Below, one piece after another: positions 34,939 through 44,498 of a stretch of 64,000 nucleotides of DNA. The position numbers and the translations under genes are program-made. The notes beneath the pieces were generated by a model. It did not search any database. It saw nothing but the letters and a program-made list of their open reading frames with translations, and had not been told where the DNA came from. This DNA comes from CAITUY01 sp964611575 (GTDB taxonomy: Bacteria > Verrucomicrobiota > Kiritimatiellia > CAIKKV01 > CAITUY01), in NCBI GenBank assembly GCA_964611575.1, contig CAZTAJ010000005.1:11752-75751 (forward strand), in the 5' to 3' direction. The first letter of the stretch is position 1. Each line of letters starts with the position of its first letter.

Positions 34939-36105
34939 TTACACCCCGAACGATTTGCCGAGGTTGAGCACCGTCGATCGGGCGCTTGCCTTTCTGGTCT
35001 TGGATGAGGCAATCAGCTTCTTCAGCAGGCGTTCGTAGGCGGCGCCGCTCATCGGCAGATCGACCGTCCTGCCGGTCAGCGATGAGAGGAGCATGGCGTT
35101 CCCGAGTTCCACGGAGTGGATGCCCTCGACGGCCGGCGCGATCAGGGGCGTACGGTCGAGAATGGCGTCGACGAAATTCTGCGTGATTCCCTGGTGCTGT
35201 GGTGAAGCGCCGCTCACGGGAATGTCGATATTCCAGACGGCCGGGGTGGCGAAGCCCTCTTGGGAGGTCTTCAGGAATACATTGCTTGGGATCTCGTTGC
35301 GCGTGAACTGCACGGTCCCGTTCTCGATCACGATCTTACCGCGGTCGCCCGTGATCTCCAGCCGGTTGGTGCCGGGCGCCTCCCCGGTGGTCGTGATGAA
35401 CACACCGGTCGCGCCGTTGGGGTACTCCAGGTAGGCCGTGACGTCATCCTCGACCTCGATGGCATGGTGCTTGCCCAGCCCGCAGAAGGCGCGCACGGAC
35501 GAGGGCATGCCGCAAATCCACTGGAACAGGTCCAGGTTATGGGGGCACTGGTTCAGCAGCACGCCGCCGCCTTCGCCCTGCCAGGTCGCCCGCCAGCCGC
35601 CCGAATTGTAGTAGGCCTGGGTGCGGAACCAGTTCGTGATGATCCAGTTGGTGCGCCGGATTTCGCCCAACTCGCCGTCCTGGATGAGCTGGCGAACGCG
35701 GATGAAGCAGGGGGTGGTGCGCTGGTTGAACATGGCGGAAAACACCTGGGACTTCCGCGGGCGCTTCCGGTAGGCGGCGATCAGCCGTTCGCAGTCCGCC
35801 TTGTGCACCGAAATCGGTTTTTCAACCAGGACGTGCAGTCCGGCCTTGAGCGCGGCCACGCCGATCGTGGTGTGGGCGTAGTGAGGCGTGGCGATCAACA
35901 CGGCGTCGACCTCGCGTGACGCGAAGAGCGCATCGGCCGAGGCGTAACCCGGAATGTCCTTGAACGCCTGGAGCCGGGCGGGATCGGTGTCGCACACCGC
36001 TGCGAGTCTGGCCCGCTTGATTTTGCCTTCCAGGAGATAGCGGGCATGGTGGCTGCCCATGCCGCCAACCCCGATGATTCCGATCCGCACGTGATGTTTG
36101 TCCAT
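34939..36105 (-). CDS. Gfo/Idh/MocA-family oxidoreductase
   Basis: The protein has 388 residues. The N-terminal Rossmann fold starts IGIIGVGGMGSHHARYL and the family signature EKPISVHKADCERL is present at about residue 95, its Lys being the usual catalytic residue. The C-terminal substrate domain has GGVLLNQCPHNLDLFQWICG, with the conserved Asp/His region. Such NAD(P)-dependent enzymes oxidise sugars, inositols or their derivatives. There is no signal peptide. AGGAG precedes the ATG at 36105. It is convergent with the histidine kinase gene and divergent from ygiQ, so it is probably transcribed alone. Confidence 0.92.
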   Translation of the reverse strand: MDKHHVRIGIIGVGGMGSHHARYLLEGKIKRARLAAVCDTDPARLQAFKDIPGYASADALFASREVDAVLIATPHYAHTTIGVAALKAGLHVLVEKPISVHKADCERLIAAYRKRPRKSQVFSAMFNQRTTPCFIRVRQLIQDGELGEIRRTNWIITNWFRTQAYYNSGGWRATWQGEGGGVLLNQCPHNLDLFQWICGMPSSVRAFCGLGKHHAIEVEDDVTAYLEYPNGATGVFITTTGEAPGTNRLEITGDRGKIVIENGTVQFTRNEIPSNVFLKTSQEGFATPAVWNIDIPVSGASPQHQGITQNFVDAILDRTPLIAPAVEGIHSVELGNAMLLSSLTGRTVDLPMSGAAYERLLKKLIASSKTRKASARSTVLNLGKSFGV

Positions 36106-36290
36106 AAGCGACTCCTGCCGATATCAAACGGCGTTGGGTTGAAAAAAGGTGGAAGAAGTGTGATGGGAGCAGGTGGAAAATGCAATACGGGAATCGGGCG
36201 GGGCGGCCGCTCGGCAGGGCGGGCGCATGCCGCTCGAGGGACGATGGGCCGGGGATTGCCCCGGCCGGGGGTGCAGGGTAGGATGGTCGC

Positions 36291-38174
36291 ATGCCTGAAC
36301 CTGTCCACGCGATGCTGCCGGCCGGCTGGCTTGTACCGGGAACGACGCCCGATCCGGTCGCCGCACGGCGCGCCCTGCCGATGTCACGCCGCGACATGGA
36401 GGCGCGCGGGTGGGCCGAGTGCGATGTGGTGGTGATCACCGGCGATGCCTACGTGGATCACCCGTCCTTCGGCGCGGCACTCATCGGGCGTTGGCTGGAG
36501 TGGCTCGGCTACCGTGTCGGCATCATCGCGCAGCCCGATGTCGCGGACGTCGAGGCGTTCCGGGCGCTCGGGCGTCCCCGTCTCTTCTGGGGGATCACCG
36601 CCGGCAACATGGACAGCGAACTGGCACGGCTGACCGTGATGCGCAAGGTCCGCCATGACGATGCCTATACGCCGGGCGGGAAGGGAGGGCGTCGGCCCCC
36701 GAATGCGACGATCGTCTACACGTCCATGGCCCGCCAGGCCTTCAAGGGTGTCCCTGTCGTCCTGGGCGGCGTGGAAGCCTCATTGCGGCGTTTTGCCTAC
36801 TACGACTACTGGACGGACAAGGTGCGGCGTTCGATCCTGTTCGACGCCAAGGCGGAACTGCTGGTCTATGGAATGGCCGAGCGGGCCCTGGCCGAGGTCG
36901 CCCGGCGACGGCGCGAGGGCGGGGACTGGCACGGGATCGCGGGAACGGCCGAGATTCGCAAGGCGGCGGAACTGCCGGCCGATACCCTCCGGCTGCCGTC
37001 CTACGCCGAGGTGGCGGCGGGGGACGAAGCCGGCCGCCGGGCGTTTGCCGGGATGACGAGGACGATCTACCTCAACCATGGCGCGTTTTCGGACGCCGTG
37101 CTGTCCCAGACCCATGGCGACCGGGACCTGGTCGTCCATCCGCCGGTCAAGCCGCCCACGCCGGCGGAACTTGACCTGATCTATGCGCTGCCGTTCACGC
37201 GCCGGCCGCACCCGGCCTACGGCAGCGAGAAGATCCCGGCCTGGGAGATGATCAAGGATTCAGTCACGACGCACCGGGGTTGCTACGCCGGGTGTGCGTT
37301 CTGCGCCATTGCCATGCACCAGGGCCCGGCGGTCACCTCGCGCAGCCAGGCGTCCGTGCTCGACGAACTGGGGCGCCTGGCGTGTGACGCCGGGTTCCAT
37401 GGCACGGTCAGTGACCTGGGCGGGCCGACGGCGAACATGTATGGCACCGGCTGCCGGCAGGGCCGCGCGGGATGCCCGGGCCGGAATTGCCTGGTCCCGC
37501 AGCCGTGCCCGCATCTCGACATGGATCATGCGCGGGTGCTCGAGCTGATGCGCGCCGCTCGCCGGGCGCCGGGCGTGAAGCATGCCTTTGTCACCAGCGG
37601 CGTGCGCCACGACCTGGCGCTGGCTGGCGGCGGTCGCGAGTACGTGCAGGAACTGGTGGATCACCATGTCTGCGGCCTGCTCAAGATCGCGCCGGAACAT
37701 GTGTCGGACGGCGTGTTGTCCGTCATGCGCAAGCCCGGCCGCCGGCTGTACGAGACGTTCACGGCATTGTATCGGGCCTGCCTGGGACAGGCGAAGAAAC
37801 CCTACGCGCTGGTCGAGTATTTCATCAGCGGCCACCCCGGTTGCACGCTGCAGGACATGGTCGAACTGGCCTGCTACCTGCATGGCCGGGGCATCCAGCC
37901 CGAGCAGGTGCAGGACTTCTATCCGGCGCCCCTGACCCTGGCGGCGGCCATGTTCCACACCGGGCTCGATCCGTTGACCCTGGAGCCCGTGCCTGTGGCG
38001 AAGACCGATCGGGAGAAAGCCCTGCAACGGGCGTTGCTGCTGTGTCATCAACCCGACTTCCAGGACAAGGCGCGCGAGGCTTTGCGTGAGGCGGGGCGCG
38101 ACGATCTGATTGGCAACGGCCGCCGGTGCCTGGTGCCGCCGGCCCGGCCCGGACACCGGCCGAACCGGCGCTAG
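36291..38174 (+). CDS. YgiQ-family radical SAM protein
   Basis: The protein has 627 residues. The N-terminal B12-binding-like half carries the YgiQ hallmarks CDVVVITGDAYVDHPSFG and LFWGITAGNMDS. The radical SAM cysteines are in HRGCYAGCAFC, followed by DLGGPTANMYG and CLVPQPCPHL. The function of the family is not established; a [4Fe-4S] cluster and S-adenosylmethionine chemistry are expected. The ATG at 36291 has a modest AGGATGG upstream. It is probably the first gene of a short cluster with corA and the U32 gene. Confidence 0.93.
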   Translation: MPEPVHAMLPAGWLVPGTTPDPVAARRALPMSRRDMEARGWAECDVVVITGDAYVDHPSFGAALIGRWLEWLGYRVGIIAQPDVADVEAFRALGRPRLFWGITAGNMDSELARLTVMRKVRHDDAYTPGGKGGRRPPNATIVYTSMARQAFKGVPVVLGGVEASLRRFAYYDYWTDKVRRSILFDAKAELLVYGMAERALAEVARRRREGGDWHGIAGTAEIRKAAELPADTLRLPSYAEVAAGDEAGRRAFAGMTRTIYLNHGAFSDAVLSQTHGDRDLVVHPPVKPPTPAELDLIYALPFTRRPHPAYGSEKIPAWEMIKDSVTTHRGCYAGCAFCAIAMHQGPAVTSRSQASVLDELGRLACDAGFHGTVSDLGGPTANMYGTGCRQGRAGCPGRNCLVPQPCPHLDMDHARVLELMRAARRAPGVKHAFVTSGVRHDLALAGGGREYVQELVDHHVCGLLKIAPEHVSDGVLSVMRKPGRRLYETFTALYRACLGQAKKPYALVEYFISGHPGCTLQDMVELACYLHGRGIQPEQVQDFYPAPLTLAAAMFHTGLDPLTLEPVPVAKTDREKALQRALLLCHQPDFQDKAREALREAGRDDLIGNGRRCLVPPARPGHRPNRR

Positions 38175-38278
38175 CCGGCCGCGGGGCGTTGACTTTTGGG
38201 GCGCCGGCTTTTCATCTTGTGTTCGATCGCGGGCGGTCCTAGCATTCCGCTCGTTGTTCTCGGAAAGCGGGGCGCAGG

Positions 38279-39259
38279 ATGCCGATTCGTTCATTTGTTT
38301 TCAATCAGAAGGAAGGCCGGCTCATCAGCCAGGATCTGTCGCTCGATCTGCTCAAGATCGTGCTGCAGGATGAAGGCGTTCAGTTCTGGGTGGATTGCGG
38401 TGAGTGCTCGGACGAGGAAGGCAAAGCCCTGCTCGATGAGGTGTTTCATTTCCATCCGCTGGCGATCGAGGACTGCCTGACTCCGAGCGACCGCTCCAAG
38501 GTCGAGGAGTACGAAGGTTACGTCTTCGTGGTCATCCATGCGGTCAACTACACCGACGGGCAGTTCAGGGCCTTTGAACTCAACATGTTCATCGGGCGGA
38601 ACTTCCTGGTCACGTTCCATCGCGACCCGTTGCGATGTGTCGCCTCGACGATCGATCGGGTGCTGAAGAATGCGCCGACCGTGGCGCGGGCGCCCGACCG
38701 CCTGTCGTACACCCTCCTCGATTTTCTGCTCGAAGGCTATGCGCCCGCGATCGAGGAACTCTCCGTTGAAATCGCCGATCTCGAGAAGAAGGTGCTTGGC
38801 GATCCCTCCCGGGGTATTCTCAAGGAGGTCCTGGATCTCAAGGCCGAAACGTCGCGTTTGCGCCAGATCGTCTGGCCGCAGCGCGAAGTCATGGGGCGGC
38901 TGGCGCACGGCGAGTTCAAAATCATCCGGGCGCACATGCTGCCGTACTACCGCGACCTGCTCGACCAGTTGGTGCGGATCAGCACCATGGCCGAGAACGC
39001 GCGCGATTCGCTGACTAACGTCCTGCAGGTCAACCTCAACCTGCAGCAGATGCAGGTCAACCACGTCATCAAGGTGCTGACCGTGATGGCCACGTTGTTC
39101 ATGCCGATTCTCGTGGTCACCAGTTTTTACGGCATGAATTTCAAACACTGGCCGGGGATGGAGCACCCGTACGCGGAGGCGTACCTGTGGGTGTTCGGCA
39201 TCACCGGGGTGTCGACGTTGCTGCTTTTCTGGTTCCTCAAGCGCAAGAAGTGGTGGTAA
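38279..39259 (+). CDS. corA: CorA-family magnesium/cobalt transporter
   Basis: The protein has 326 residues. A long cytoplasmic N-terminal domain (FHPLAIEDCLTPSDRSKVEEYEGYVF) is followed by a long helix and two C-terminal membrane segments (about 265-285 and 300-320). The CorA selectivity motif YGMNF is present between them, and the C terminus is basic (LKRKKWW). It is expected to form a pentameric divalent-cation channel. A GCAGG precedes the ATG. The gene stands 105 bases after ygiQ. Confidence 0.94.
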   Translation: MPIRSFVFNQKEGRLISQDLSLDLLKIVLQDEGVQFWVDCGECSDEEGKALLDEVFHFHPLAIEDCLTPSDRSKVEEYEGYVFVVIHAVNYTDGQFRAFELNMFIGRNFLVTFHRDPLRCVASTIDRVLKNAPTVARAPDRLSYTLLDFLLEGYAPAIEELSVEIADLEKKVLGDPSRGILKEVLDLKAETSRLRQIVWPQREVMGRLAHGEFKIIRAHMLPYYRDLLDQLVRISTMAENARDSLTNVLQVNLNLQQMQVNHVIKVLTVMATLFMPILVVTSFYGMNFKHWPGMEHPYAEAYLWVFGITGVSTLLLFWFLKRKKWW

Positions 39260-39343
39260 GCATGCCGGATTCAGGGTCATACGATGGGCTGGCCGGCATG
39301 GAGGATCTGCGTGCCTGCCTGAGTCGGGTCGAGGCGTGAAGCG

Positions 39344-41824
39344 ATGAATCGCGCGGAACTGCTCGCGCCGGCCGGCGACAGCGATGCCGCGTGGGCGGCG
39401 TTTCACTACGGCGCGGATGCCGTCTATCTCGGCCTGCAGCAGTTTTCGGCGCGCGCCGAGGCCCCGAACTTTACGCCGGACGGACTGGGCGAAGTCATCG
39501 CCTGGGCTCACGCCGCGCAGCCGCGTCGCTCGGTCTTCCTGGCCGTCAACACCCTGGTCTTGAATCGCGAACTGGGGGCGTTGGTGCGCGCGCTGGGCCT
39601 GGCCGGCGATCTGGGCGTGGATGCGCTGATCGTCCAGGATGCCGGGGTGGCCCGGCTGGCCCGGCGCTGCGCGCCGGGAATCGCGCTGCACGCCAGCACG
39701 CAGATGGCGATCCACAATGTCGAGGGCGCCCGCGCGCTCGGGCGGCTCGGGTTCCGCCGTGTCACGCTGGCGCGCGAACTCACGCTCGGGGAGATCCGCG
39801 CGGTCGCGCGGGAGTCGGGGCTGGAGGTGGAGGTCTTCATCCACGGGGCCCTGTGCTATGCCTACAGCGGACTCTGCCTGTACTCCTCGCTCCTGCGCGG
39901 CCGCAGCGGCAATCGCGGGCGTTGCACCTATCCCTGCCGGGAGCGCTTTGCCGCGGAGGAGGGGGACGAGGCCGGTTTCCCGTTCTCGATGAAGGATCTC
40001 GCCCTGCCGGAGGCGGTGGCGGAATTGCGCGAGGCCGGCGTGCTGAGCTTCAAAATCGAAGGCCGCAAGAAGAGCGCGCTCTATGTGGCCGCCACGACGC
40101 ATTACTACCGGCGACTCCTCGACGGGCGCCTGTCCCGGCCGGCCACCGAGGAGGCCGAGGCGGATATCCAGACCATCTTTGCCCGGCCGTGGACTCCGCT
40201 GTATGTCCAGTCCCCCGGGAACCGGGAGGTGATCGACCCCGAGGTGGTCGGGCACCGCGGCACGCCGATCGGGAAGATTGAGGCGGTGATCGTCCGCGGG
40301 CCCCAGCATTGGCTGCGGTTCACCACGCGGCGCCGGCTTGAGAAACACGACGGCCTGCAGGTCGATGCCGTGGGCGCGAACGGACGCCCGCACGGGTTCG
40401 CCGTCGAGGATCTCCGGGTGGTGGGGGGCGGCGGCGCGCCGGGGCGCCCGGTGTTCGAAGCCGATGCCGGCGCCCGCGTGGAGGTGCTCCTGTCGCCCGG
40501 CCACCCCGTTCTCGACCTGGGGGCGGTCGTCTATTGCTCATCGTCGCAGGAGGTCAAGCAGCGTTACCGGTTTGAGCGGCCCCGTCCGGGCGTGTTCCGG
40601 GTCCGGCAGCCGGTGCATGCCGTCATCACGGTCACGGCCGGTGTGGTGAGCGCCACCGCGACGATTCCCGCCACGCCGGCGTTGCCGGGGGTGACCGCGC
40701 AGGCGGAGGAACGCGGGGTGTTCGACGTGGGCCGGCGGGCCGATGCCGGCGAGCCGGCCATCCGGGAGGCATTCTCCAAGATGGGTGATACGCCCTTTGA
40801 AGTGAGTCAACTGGAGATTCGCAATGAGGACCGCCGGTTTGTCCCGGTCTCCCTGCTGAACCGTCTGCGTCGCGGGCTGGTCGCGGCCCTGTCCGACGTG
40901 TTGGATGCCGCCCGGCGGGCGCGCGATGAGGCGCTGCAGGGCGAGGTCGTCTTCGTGGCGGTTCCCGAGCAGGCGGGGGGCGGGGCCGCCAGCCCGGCGC
41001 CGCGGTGGAGTCTCAAGACGGACCGCCTGGATCATCTCGACGCGTTCACGGACGAGGACTGGCGGGATCTGGATGAACTGGTGGTTGACGCCACGGCCGC
41101 GCAGCCAGACCGCTGGGCTGAGCTCTGGGAAACGCTGGCCGGGCAGAGGGGGGTGGAGCGGGTGCGCATCGCGCTGCCGATGCTCATGCGCGATGCGGAG
41201 CGGGAGGCGCTCATGGGAACGGTCGGCAGCCTGTGGGCCGCCGGATGCCGGCGATGGGAGGCCTCCAATGTCTGGGCCTGGCCGGTGTTGGAGGCGGCCG
41301 CGGGCGACACCCCGTTCGATCTGACGACCGACTGGCCGATCCCGGTGCTCAATCGCCAGGCGGCGCGCTGCCTGCTTGACCTGGGCGTCCAAGCCTTTGC
41401 CGGGTCATTGGAGGACGGGATGCCCAATGGGCGGGAGTTGCTGGCCGAGTGGAGGGAGCGCATGATCCTGACGGTATACCAGGATGCGCCGCTGTTCATA
41501 TCCGAGAACTGCGGTCGGGCGGGTCTGGCGCGCGAGTGCGTGGCGGACGGCGCCTGCCGCCGTGCGGACCTGGCGCTCGATTCGGGCAGCGGGGAGGCGG
41601 TGCGCCTGATTCAGCGCGGCTGCCGGACGATTGTCATCGGAGCCCGGCCGTTCAGTCTCAGCCGGCGGGTCGGCGAGCTGCGCGCCGCCGGGGCCATGCG
41701 CCTGAGGGCGGCCTTTGTCTGGCGGCACTACCGCCCCGAGGAGGTTGTGGCGCTGTGGCGCGATTTACGGGCCGGTCGGCCGGTGACCGGCTATGAAGGC
41801 AATTTCGAGCGCGGTCCGGTGTGA
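39344..41824 (+). CDS. Peptidase U32-family protein (RlhA/YhbU-type, long form)
   Basis: The protein has 826 residues. It opens with the U32 signature ELLAPAGDSDAAWAAFHYGADAVYLGLQQFSAR. It has the cysteine-containing core FIHGALCYAYSGLCLYSSLLRGRSGNRGRCTYPCRERF-like region around 165-205 and the KIEGRKKSALYV motif. Relatives modify tRNA or 23S rRNA (hydroxylation), or act as collagenase-like peptidases. The C-terminal 350 residues contain a second, partly degenerate barrel-like half (VERVRIALPMLMRD, ILTVYQDAPLFISENCG). RNA modification is the more likely role. The start has only a weak ribosome-binding site. Confidence 0.88.
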   Translation: MNRAELLAPAGDSDAAWAAFHYGADAVYLGLQQFSARAEAPNFTPDGLGEVIAWAHAAQPRRSVFLAVNTLVLNRELGALVRALGLAGDLGVDALIVQDAGVARLARRCAPGIALHASTQMAIHNVEGARALGRLGFRRVTLARELTLGEIRAVARESGLEVEVFIHGALCYAYSGLCLYSSLLRGRSGNRGRCTYPCRERFAAEEGDEAGFPFSMKDLALPEAVAELREAGVLSFKIEGRKKSALYVAATTHYYRRLLDGRLSRPATEEAEADIQTIFARPWTPLYVQSPGNREVIDPEVVGHRGTPIGKIEAVIVRGPQHWLRFTTRRRLEKHDGLQVDAVGANGRPHGFAVEDLRVVGGGGAPGRPVFEADAGARVEVLLSPGHPVLDLGAVVYCSSSQEVKQRYRFERPRPGVFRVRQPVHAVITVTAGVVSATATIPATPALPGVTAQAEERGVFDVGRRADAGEPAIREAFSKMGDTPFEVSQLEIRNEDRRFVPVSLLNRLRRGLVAALSDVLDAARRARDEALQGEVVFVAVPEQAGGGAASPAPRWSLKTDRLDHLDAFTDEDWRDLDELVVDATAAQPDRWAELWETLAGQRGVERVRIALPMLMRDAEREALMGTVGSLWAAGCRRWEASNVWAWPVLEAAAGDTPFDLTTDWPIPVLNRQAARCLLDLGVQAFAGSLEDGMPNGRELLAEWRERMILTVYQDAPLFISENCGRAGLARECVADGACRRADLALDSGSGEAVRLIQRGCRTIVIGARPFSLSRRVGELRAAGAMRLRAAFVWRHYRPEEVVALWRDLRAGRPVTGYEGNFERGPV

Positions 41825-41906
41825 TCCCGGCAAGATAGTAGTGGACGCCATGGGGCCTTTTGCCTACTATCCCGCCGCTTTTGCCAGAGAAAAAGGAAGC
41901 ACGCGC

Positions 41907-42800
41907 ATGTCATCCAAAGAAGCAGCGAAGCACAAACTTGTCCTCGGTTTGCCCAAGGGCAGCCTGCAGGAGGCGACCTTCGCCATGATGCAGAAGGCGG
42001 GGTTCAAGGTTACGGTCGGGTCCCGCTCATACCTGCCGAATGTCGATGATCCGGAAATCGATGCCCGACTGATCCGAGCGCAGGAAATCAGTCGCTATGT
42101 AGAACTGGGGACGCTGGATGCGGGCATCACCGGTTTTGACTGGATCCAGGAAAACGGGTCGGATGTGCATGAAGTGGCGGACCTGATCTACGCCAAGCAG
42201 GGCATGCGCCCGGTTCGCTGGGTGCTGGCCGTTCACAATGACTCGGCGATCCAGTCGGTCCGCGACCTGGAAGGCAAGCGGATCGCCACCGAGGCGGTTG
42301 GATTGACCAAGCAGTATCTGGCCAAACACGGGGTGCAAGCCCAGGTGGAGTTCTCGTGGGGCGCCACGGAAGTGAAGGTCCCCGAACTCGTCGATGCGAT
42401 CGTGGAATTGACCGAGACGGGATCCTCGTTGCGGGCGAACAACCTGCGTATTGTGGACGTGGTCCTGTCGTCGACGACGAAATTCATTGTCAACCACAAG
42501 GCCTGGCAGGACACCTGGAAGCGCCACAAGGTTGAGCAGATCGCGATGCTGCTCCAGGGCGCGCTGGCGGCCGAGTCCCGGGTGTTGTTGAAGATGAATG
42601 CGCCCGAGGACAAGGTGGCGGCGGTATCGAAGATCCTGCCGGCGCTGAATGCCCCGACGGTGAACCACCTGAGCACCCCGGGGTGGGTGGCCATTGAGTC
42701 GGTCGTGGAGGAGCGGGTGGTGCGAGAGATCATTCCGCAGTTGAAACGTGCGGGAGCTGAAGGCATTATTGAGCTGCCGCTCAGCAAGGTGATTCGGTAG
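41907..42800 (+). CDS. hisG: ATP phosphoribosyltransferase, long (regulated) form
   Basis: The protein has 297 residues. The catalytic half shows LVLGLPKGSLQEAT, SRSYLP, DAGITGFDWIQE and the phosphoribosyl-binding region ELTETGSSLRANNLR. The last 80 residues form the histidine-binding HisG_C domain, so no HisZ partner is needed. It catalyses the first step of histidine synthesis, condensing ATP with PRPP. No other his gene is nearby. The ATG at 41907 follows AAAAAGGA; an in-frame upstream ATG at 41850 lacks this. The bS22-like gene follows at 31 bases. Confidence 0.93.
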   Translation: MSSKEAAKHKLVLGLPKGSLQEATFAMMQKAGFKVTVGSRSYLPNVDDPEIDARLIRAQEISRYVELGTLDAGITGFDWIQENGSDVHEVADLIYAKQGMRPVRWVLAVHNDSAIQSVRDLEGKRIATEAVGLTKQYLAKHGVQAQVEFSWGATEVKVPELVDAIVELTETGSSLRANNLRIVDVVLSSTTKFIVNHKAWQDTWKRHKVEQIAMLLQGALAAESRVLLKMNAPEDKVAAVSKILPALNAPTVNHLSTPGWVAIESVVEERVVREIIPQLKRAGAEGIIELPLSKVIR

Positions 42801-42831
42801 TTTCCGGGTTGGATGACTGAAGGAGAGCTGT

Positions 42832-42921
42832 ATGGGGTCGATCAAGAAAAAGCGCCGTGCGAAAATGTCCAAGCATAAGTATCGTAAACGGCAGAAGGCC
42901 ATTCGTCACAAGAACAAGTAG
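42832..42921 (+). CDS. bS22/mS38-like (AURKAIP1/COX24) small ribosomal protein
   Basis: The frame encodes 29 residues, MGSIKKKRRAKMSKHKYRKR and nine more, of which about half are Lys or Arg. The pattern MGSxxKKRRxKMxKxKxRK matches the bacterial AURKAIP1/COX24-domain proteins and mycobacterial bS22, homologues of mitochondrial mS38, which bind 16S rRNA near the decoding region. AAGGAGAG lies 5-12 bases before the ATG, a strong ribosome-binding site. It sits between hisG and a TPR lipoprotein gene. Its size explains why automatic gene calls may miss it. Confidence 0.85.
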   Translation: MGSIKKKRRAKMSKHKYRKRQKAIRHKNK

Positions 42922-42937
42922 GACGTGGAGCCGGCGC

Positions 42938-44497
42938 ATGAGGGCGCGGGACTCATGGTTTGCGCTGGCGATCGCGTGCCTTCTTTGCGGTTGCATCACT
43001 ACTCCACGAGATCGGGCGGAGCCGCCCGATCCCGGGGTTTTGTTTGTGTCGGCCTCAACCGGGTTGCCGGAGGCCCTGGCTCATTACAGCCAGGCCCTCA
43101 TTGATGAGGCCACGCCGGGCGGGGGGGACCGCAGCCTGGGACACTGGCGGGCGGCCGTCCAGCAGGATCCCACCAATGTTGTCCTGCGCCTGAGGCTCGG
43201 GGCCGTTCTTCTTCAGCGCAAGGAAATCCCCGAGGCCGTTCGTGTCCTCGAAGGTGCGCGCGAGGTTGCCCCCGGCTCGGCCGATGTCCGGCTGCTTCTC
43301 GGCAGCGCCTACCAGTTGTCCGGGCAGTGGGACCCGGCCGCGCGCGAATTCCGTGCACTGATCCGCATCGGTCCCGATCGTCCTGACGGCTACGTCCGGT
43401 TGGCCGCCCTGTATCTGGGCCGGGGTCTTTCGACGCGCGCCCTGGGCGTGCTGGACGAAGGGCTTGCCCATCCCGGCGCGGTCGTCGATGTCCTGCAGTT
43501 CTGCGAGAGCATGGGCCGCCTGCACCTGGCAAACAGCAATTTCAAGGAAGCCATCGGCTGTTTCGAACGCATCCAGAAGTGGCTTCCCGACAGCCCGGCG
43601 CTGCGTGAGGCCCTGGCCCGGTGCTATGTCCTGTCGGGCGACCGGGCGAAGGCCATGGTTCAACTGGAAGAGCTGTTGCGGCGCGATCCGCGCAACGGAC
43701 AGGTGGCCTTCTACCTGGCGGAACTCTGTGAGGACGCAGGGGCACTGGAGCGCGCGGAAGCCCTCTTCGACCAGGCCACCCGCAACAACCCGACCGATGC
43801 CGCCCCCTTTCTGAGGCTGGCATTCCTCCAGTTGCCCAAGAACCGGGAACAGGCCTTGATGACGCTCCAGCGCGCCCTCCAGAGCATCCCCGACGATCCC
43901 CTCATCCACGCCTATTTCGGCCTCGTCTACAGCCGGGAGGGCCGATTCGACCTCGCCATCGAGTCCTTTGCGCGCACTGAGGCGCTGGCGGCCAAGGGCG
44001 GTGCGCAGCGCATCAAGCCGTCATTCTATTTCTGGTACGGCACCGCCTGCGAGCGGGCCGGGCGGTTCGAACAGGCGGAGCGGTTGATCGAAACCTGCAT
44101 CGAGGGCGATCCGCTTGCCGACGAGGCGCTGAACTACCTGGCGTACCTGTGGGCCGAGCGGGGCATCAAGTTGGACAAGGCGCGGGAGTACGTCACGCGC
44201 GCGCTCAAGATCAGCCCGGACGACGGCTCCTACCTGGATACCCTGGGTTGGGTCTACTACAAGCAGGGCGACCATGCCGCGGCGCTCGCGACGTTGCGGC
44301 GCGCGCTGGACGCGACGGCGGGCGACCCCACCATCGCCGAGCATGTCGGCGATGCCTTGCAGGCGTTGGGCCGCACGGGTGAAGCCCGCCGTTACTGGAT
44401 CAAGAGCCTGAGGGCGAAGCCGGACGATGCGCCGCTTCGCGCGAAAATCCAGGCGGCCGGGATCGATCCGGATACCGTCTTGAGAAAGAAGCCGTAG
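42938..44497 (+). CDS. TPR-repeat lipoprotein
   Basis: The protein has 519 residues. A lipoprotein signal with lipobox LLCGC lies at about residues 15-19. The rest is a series of about ten to twelve tetratricopeptide repeats: AVQQDPTNVVLRLRLGAVLL, ALREALARCYVLSGDRAKA, ALNYLAYLWAERG, YLDTLGWVYYKQGDHAAALA. It is probably anchored in the outer membrane facing the periplasm and mediates protein contacts. GGAG is upstream of the ATG at 42938. The glycosyltransferase gene begins one base after the stop, so the two are co-transcribed. Confidence 0.88.
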   Translation: MRARDSWFALAIACLLCGCITTPRDRAEPPDPGVLFVSASTGLPEALAHYSQALIDEATPGGGDRSLGHWRAAVQQDPTNVVLRLRLGAVLLQRKEIPEAVRVLEGAREVAPGSADVRLLLGSAYQLSGQWDPAAREFRALIRIGPDRPDGYVRLAALYLGRGLSTRALGVLDEGLAHPGAVVDVLQFCESMGRLHLANSNFKEAIGCFERIQKWLPDSPALREALARCYVLSGDRAKAMVQLEELLRRDPRNGQVAFYLAELCEDAGALERAEALFDQATRNNPTDAAPFLRLAFLQLPKNREQALMTLQRALQSIPDDPLIHAYFGLVYSREGRFDLAIESFARTEALAAKGGAQRIKPSFYFWYGTACERAGRFEQAERLIETCIEGDPLADEALNYLAYLWAERGIKLDKAREYVTRALKISPDDGSYLDTLGWVYYKQGDHAAALATLRRALDATAGDPTIAEHVGDALQALGRTGEARRYWIKSLRAKPDDAPLRAKIQAAGIDPDTVLRKKP

Positions 44498-44498
44498 G

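Noticed and set aside
36125..36180. Possible further heptamer array upstream of ygiQ
   Set aside because: The stretch is purine-rich with loose 7-base similarity, but no unit repeats clearly enough.
39262..39339. A 25-codon frame between corA and the U32 gene
   Set aside because: It has only a weak upstream signal, ordinary composition and no recognisable family; coding status cannot be supported.
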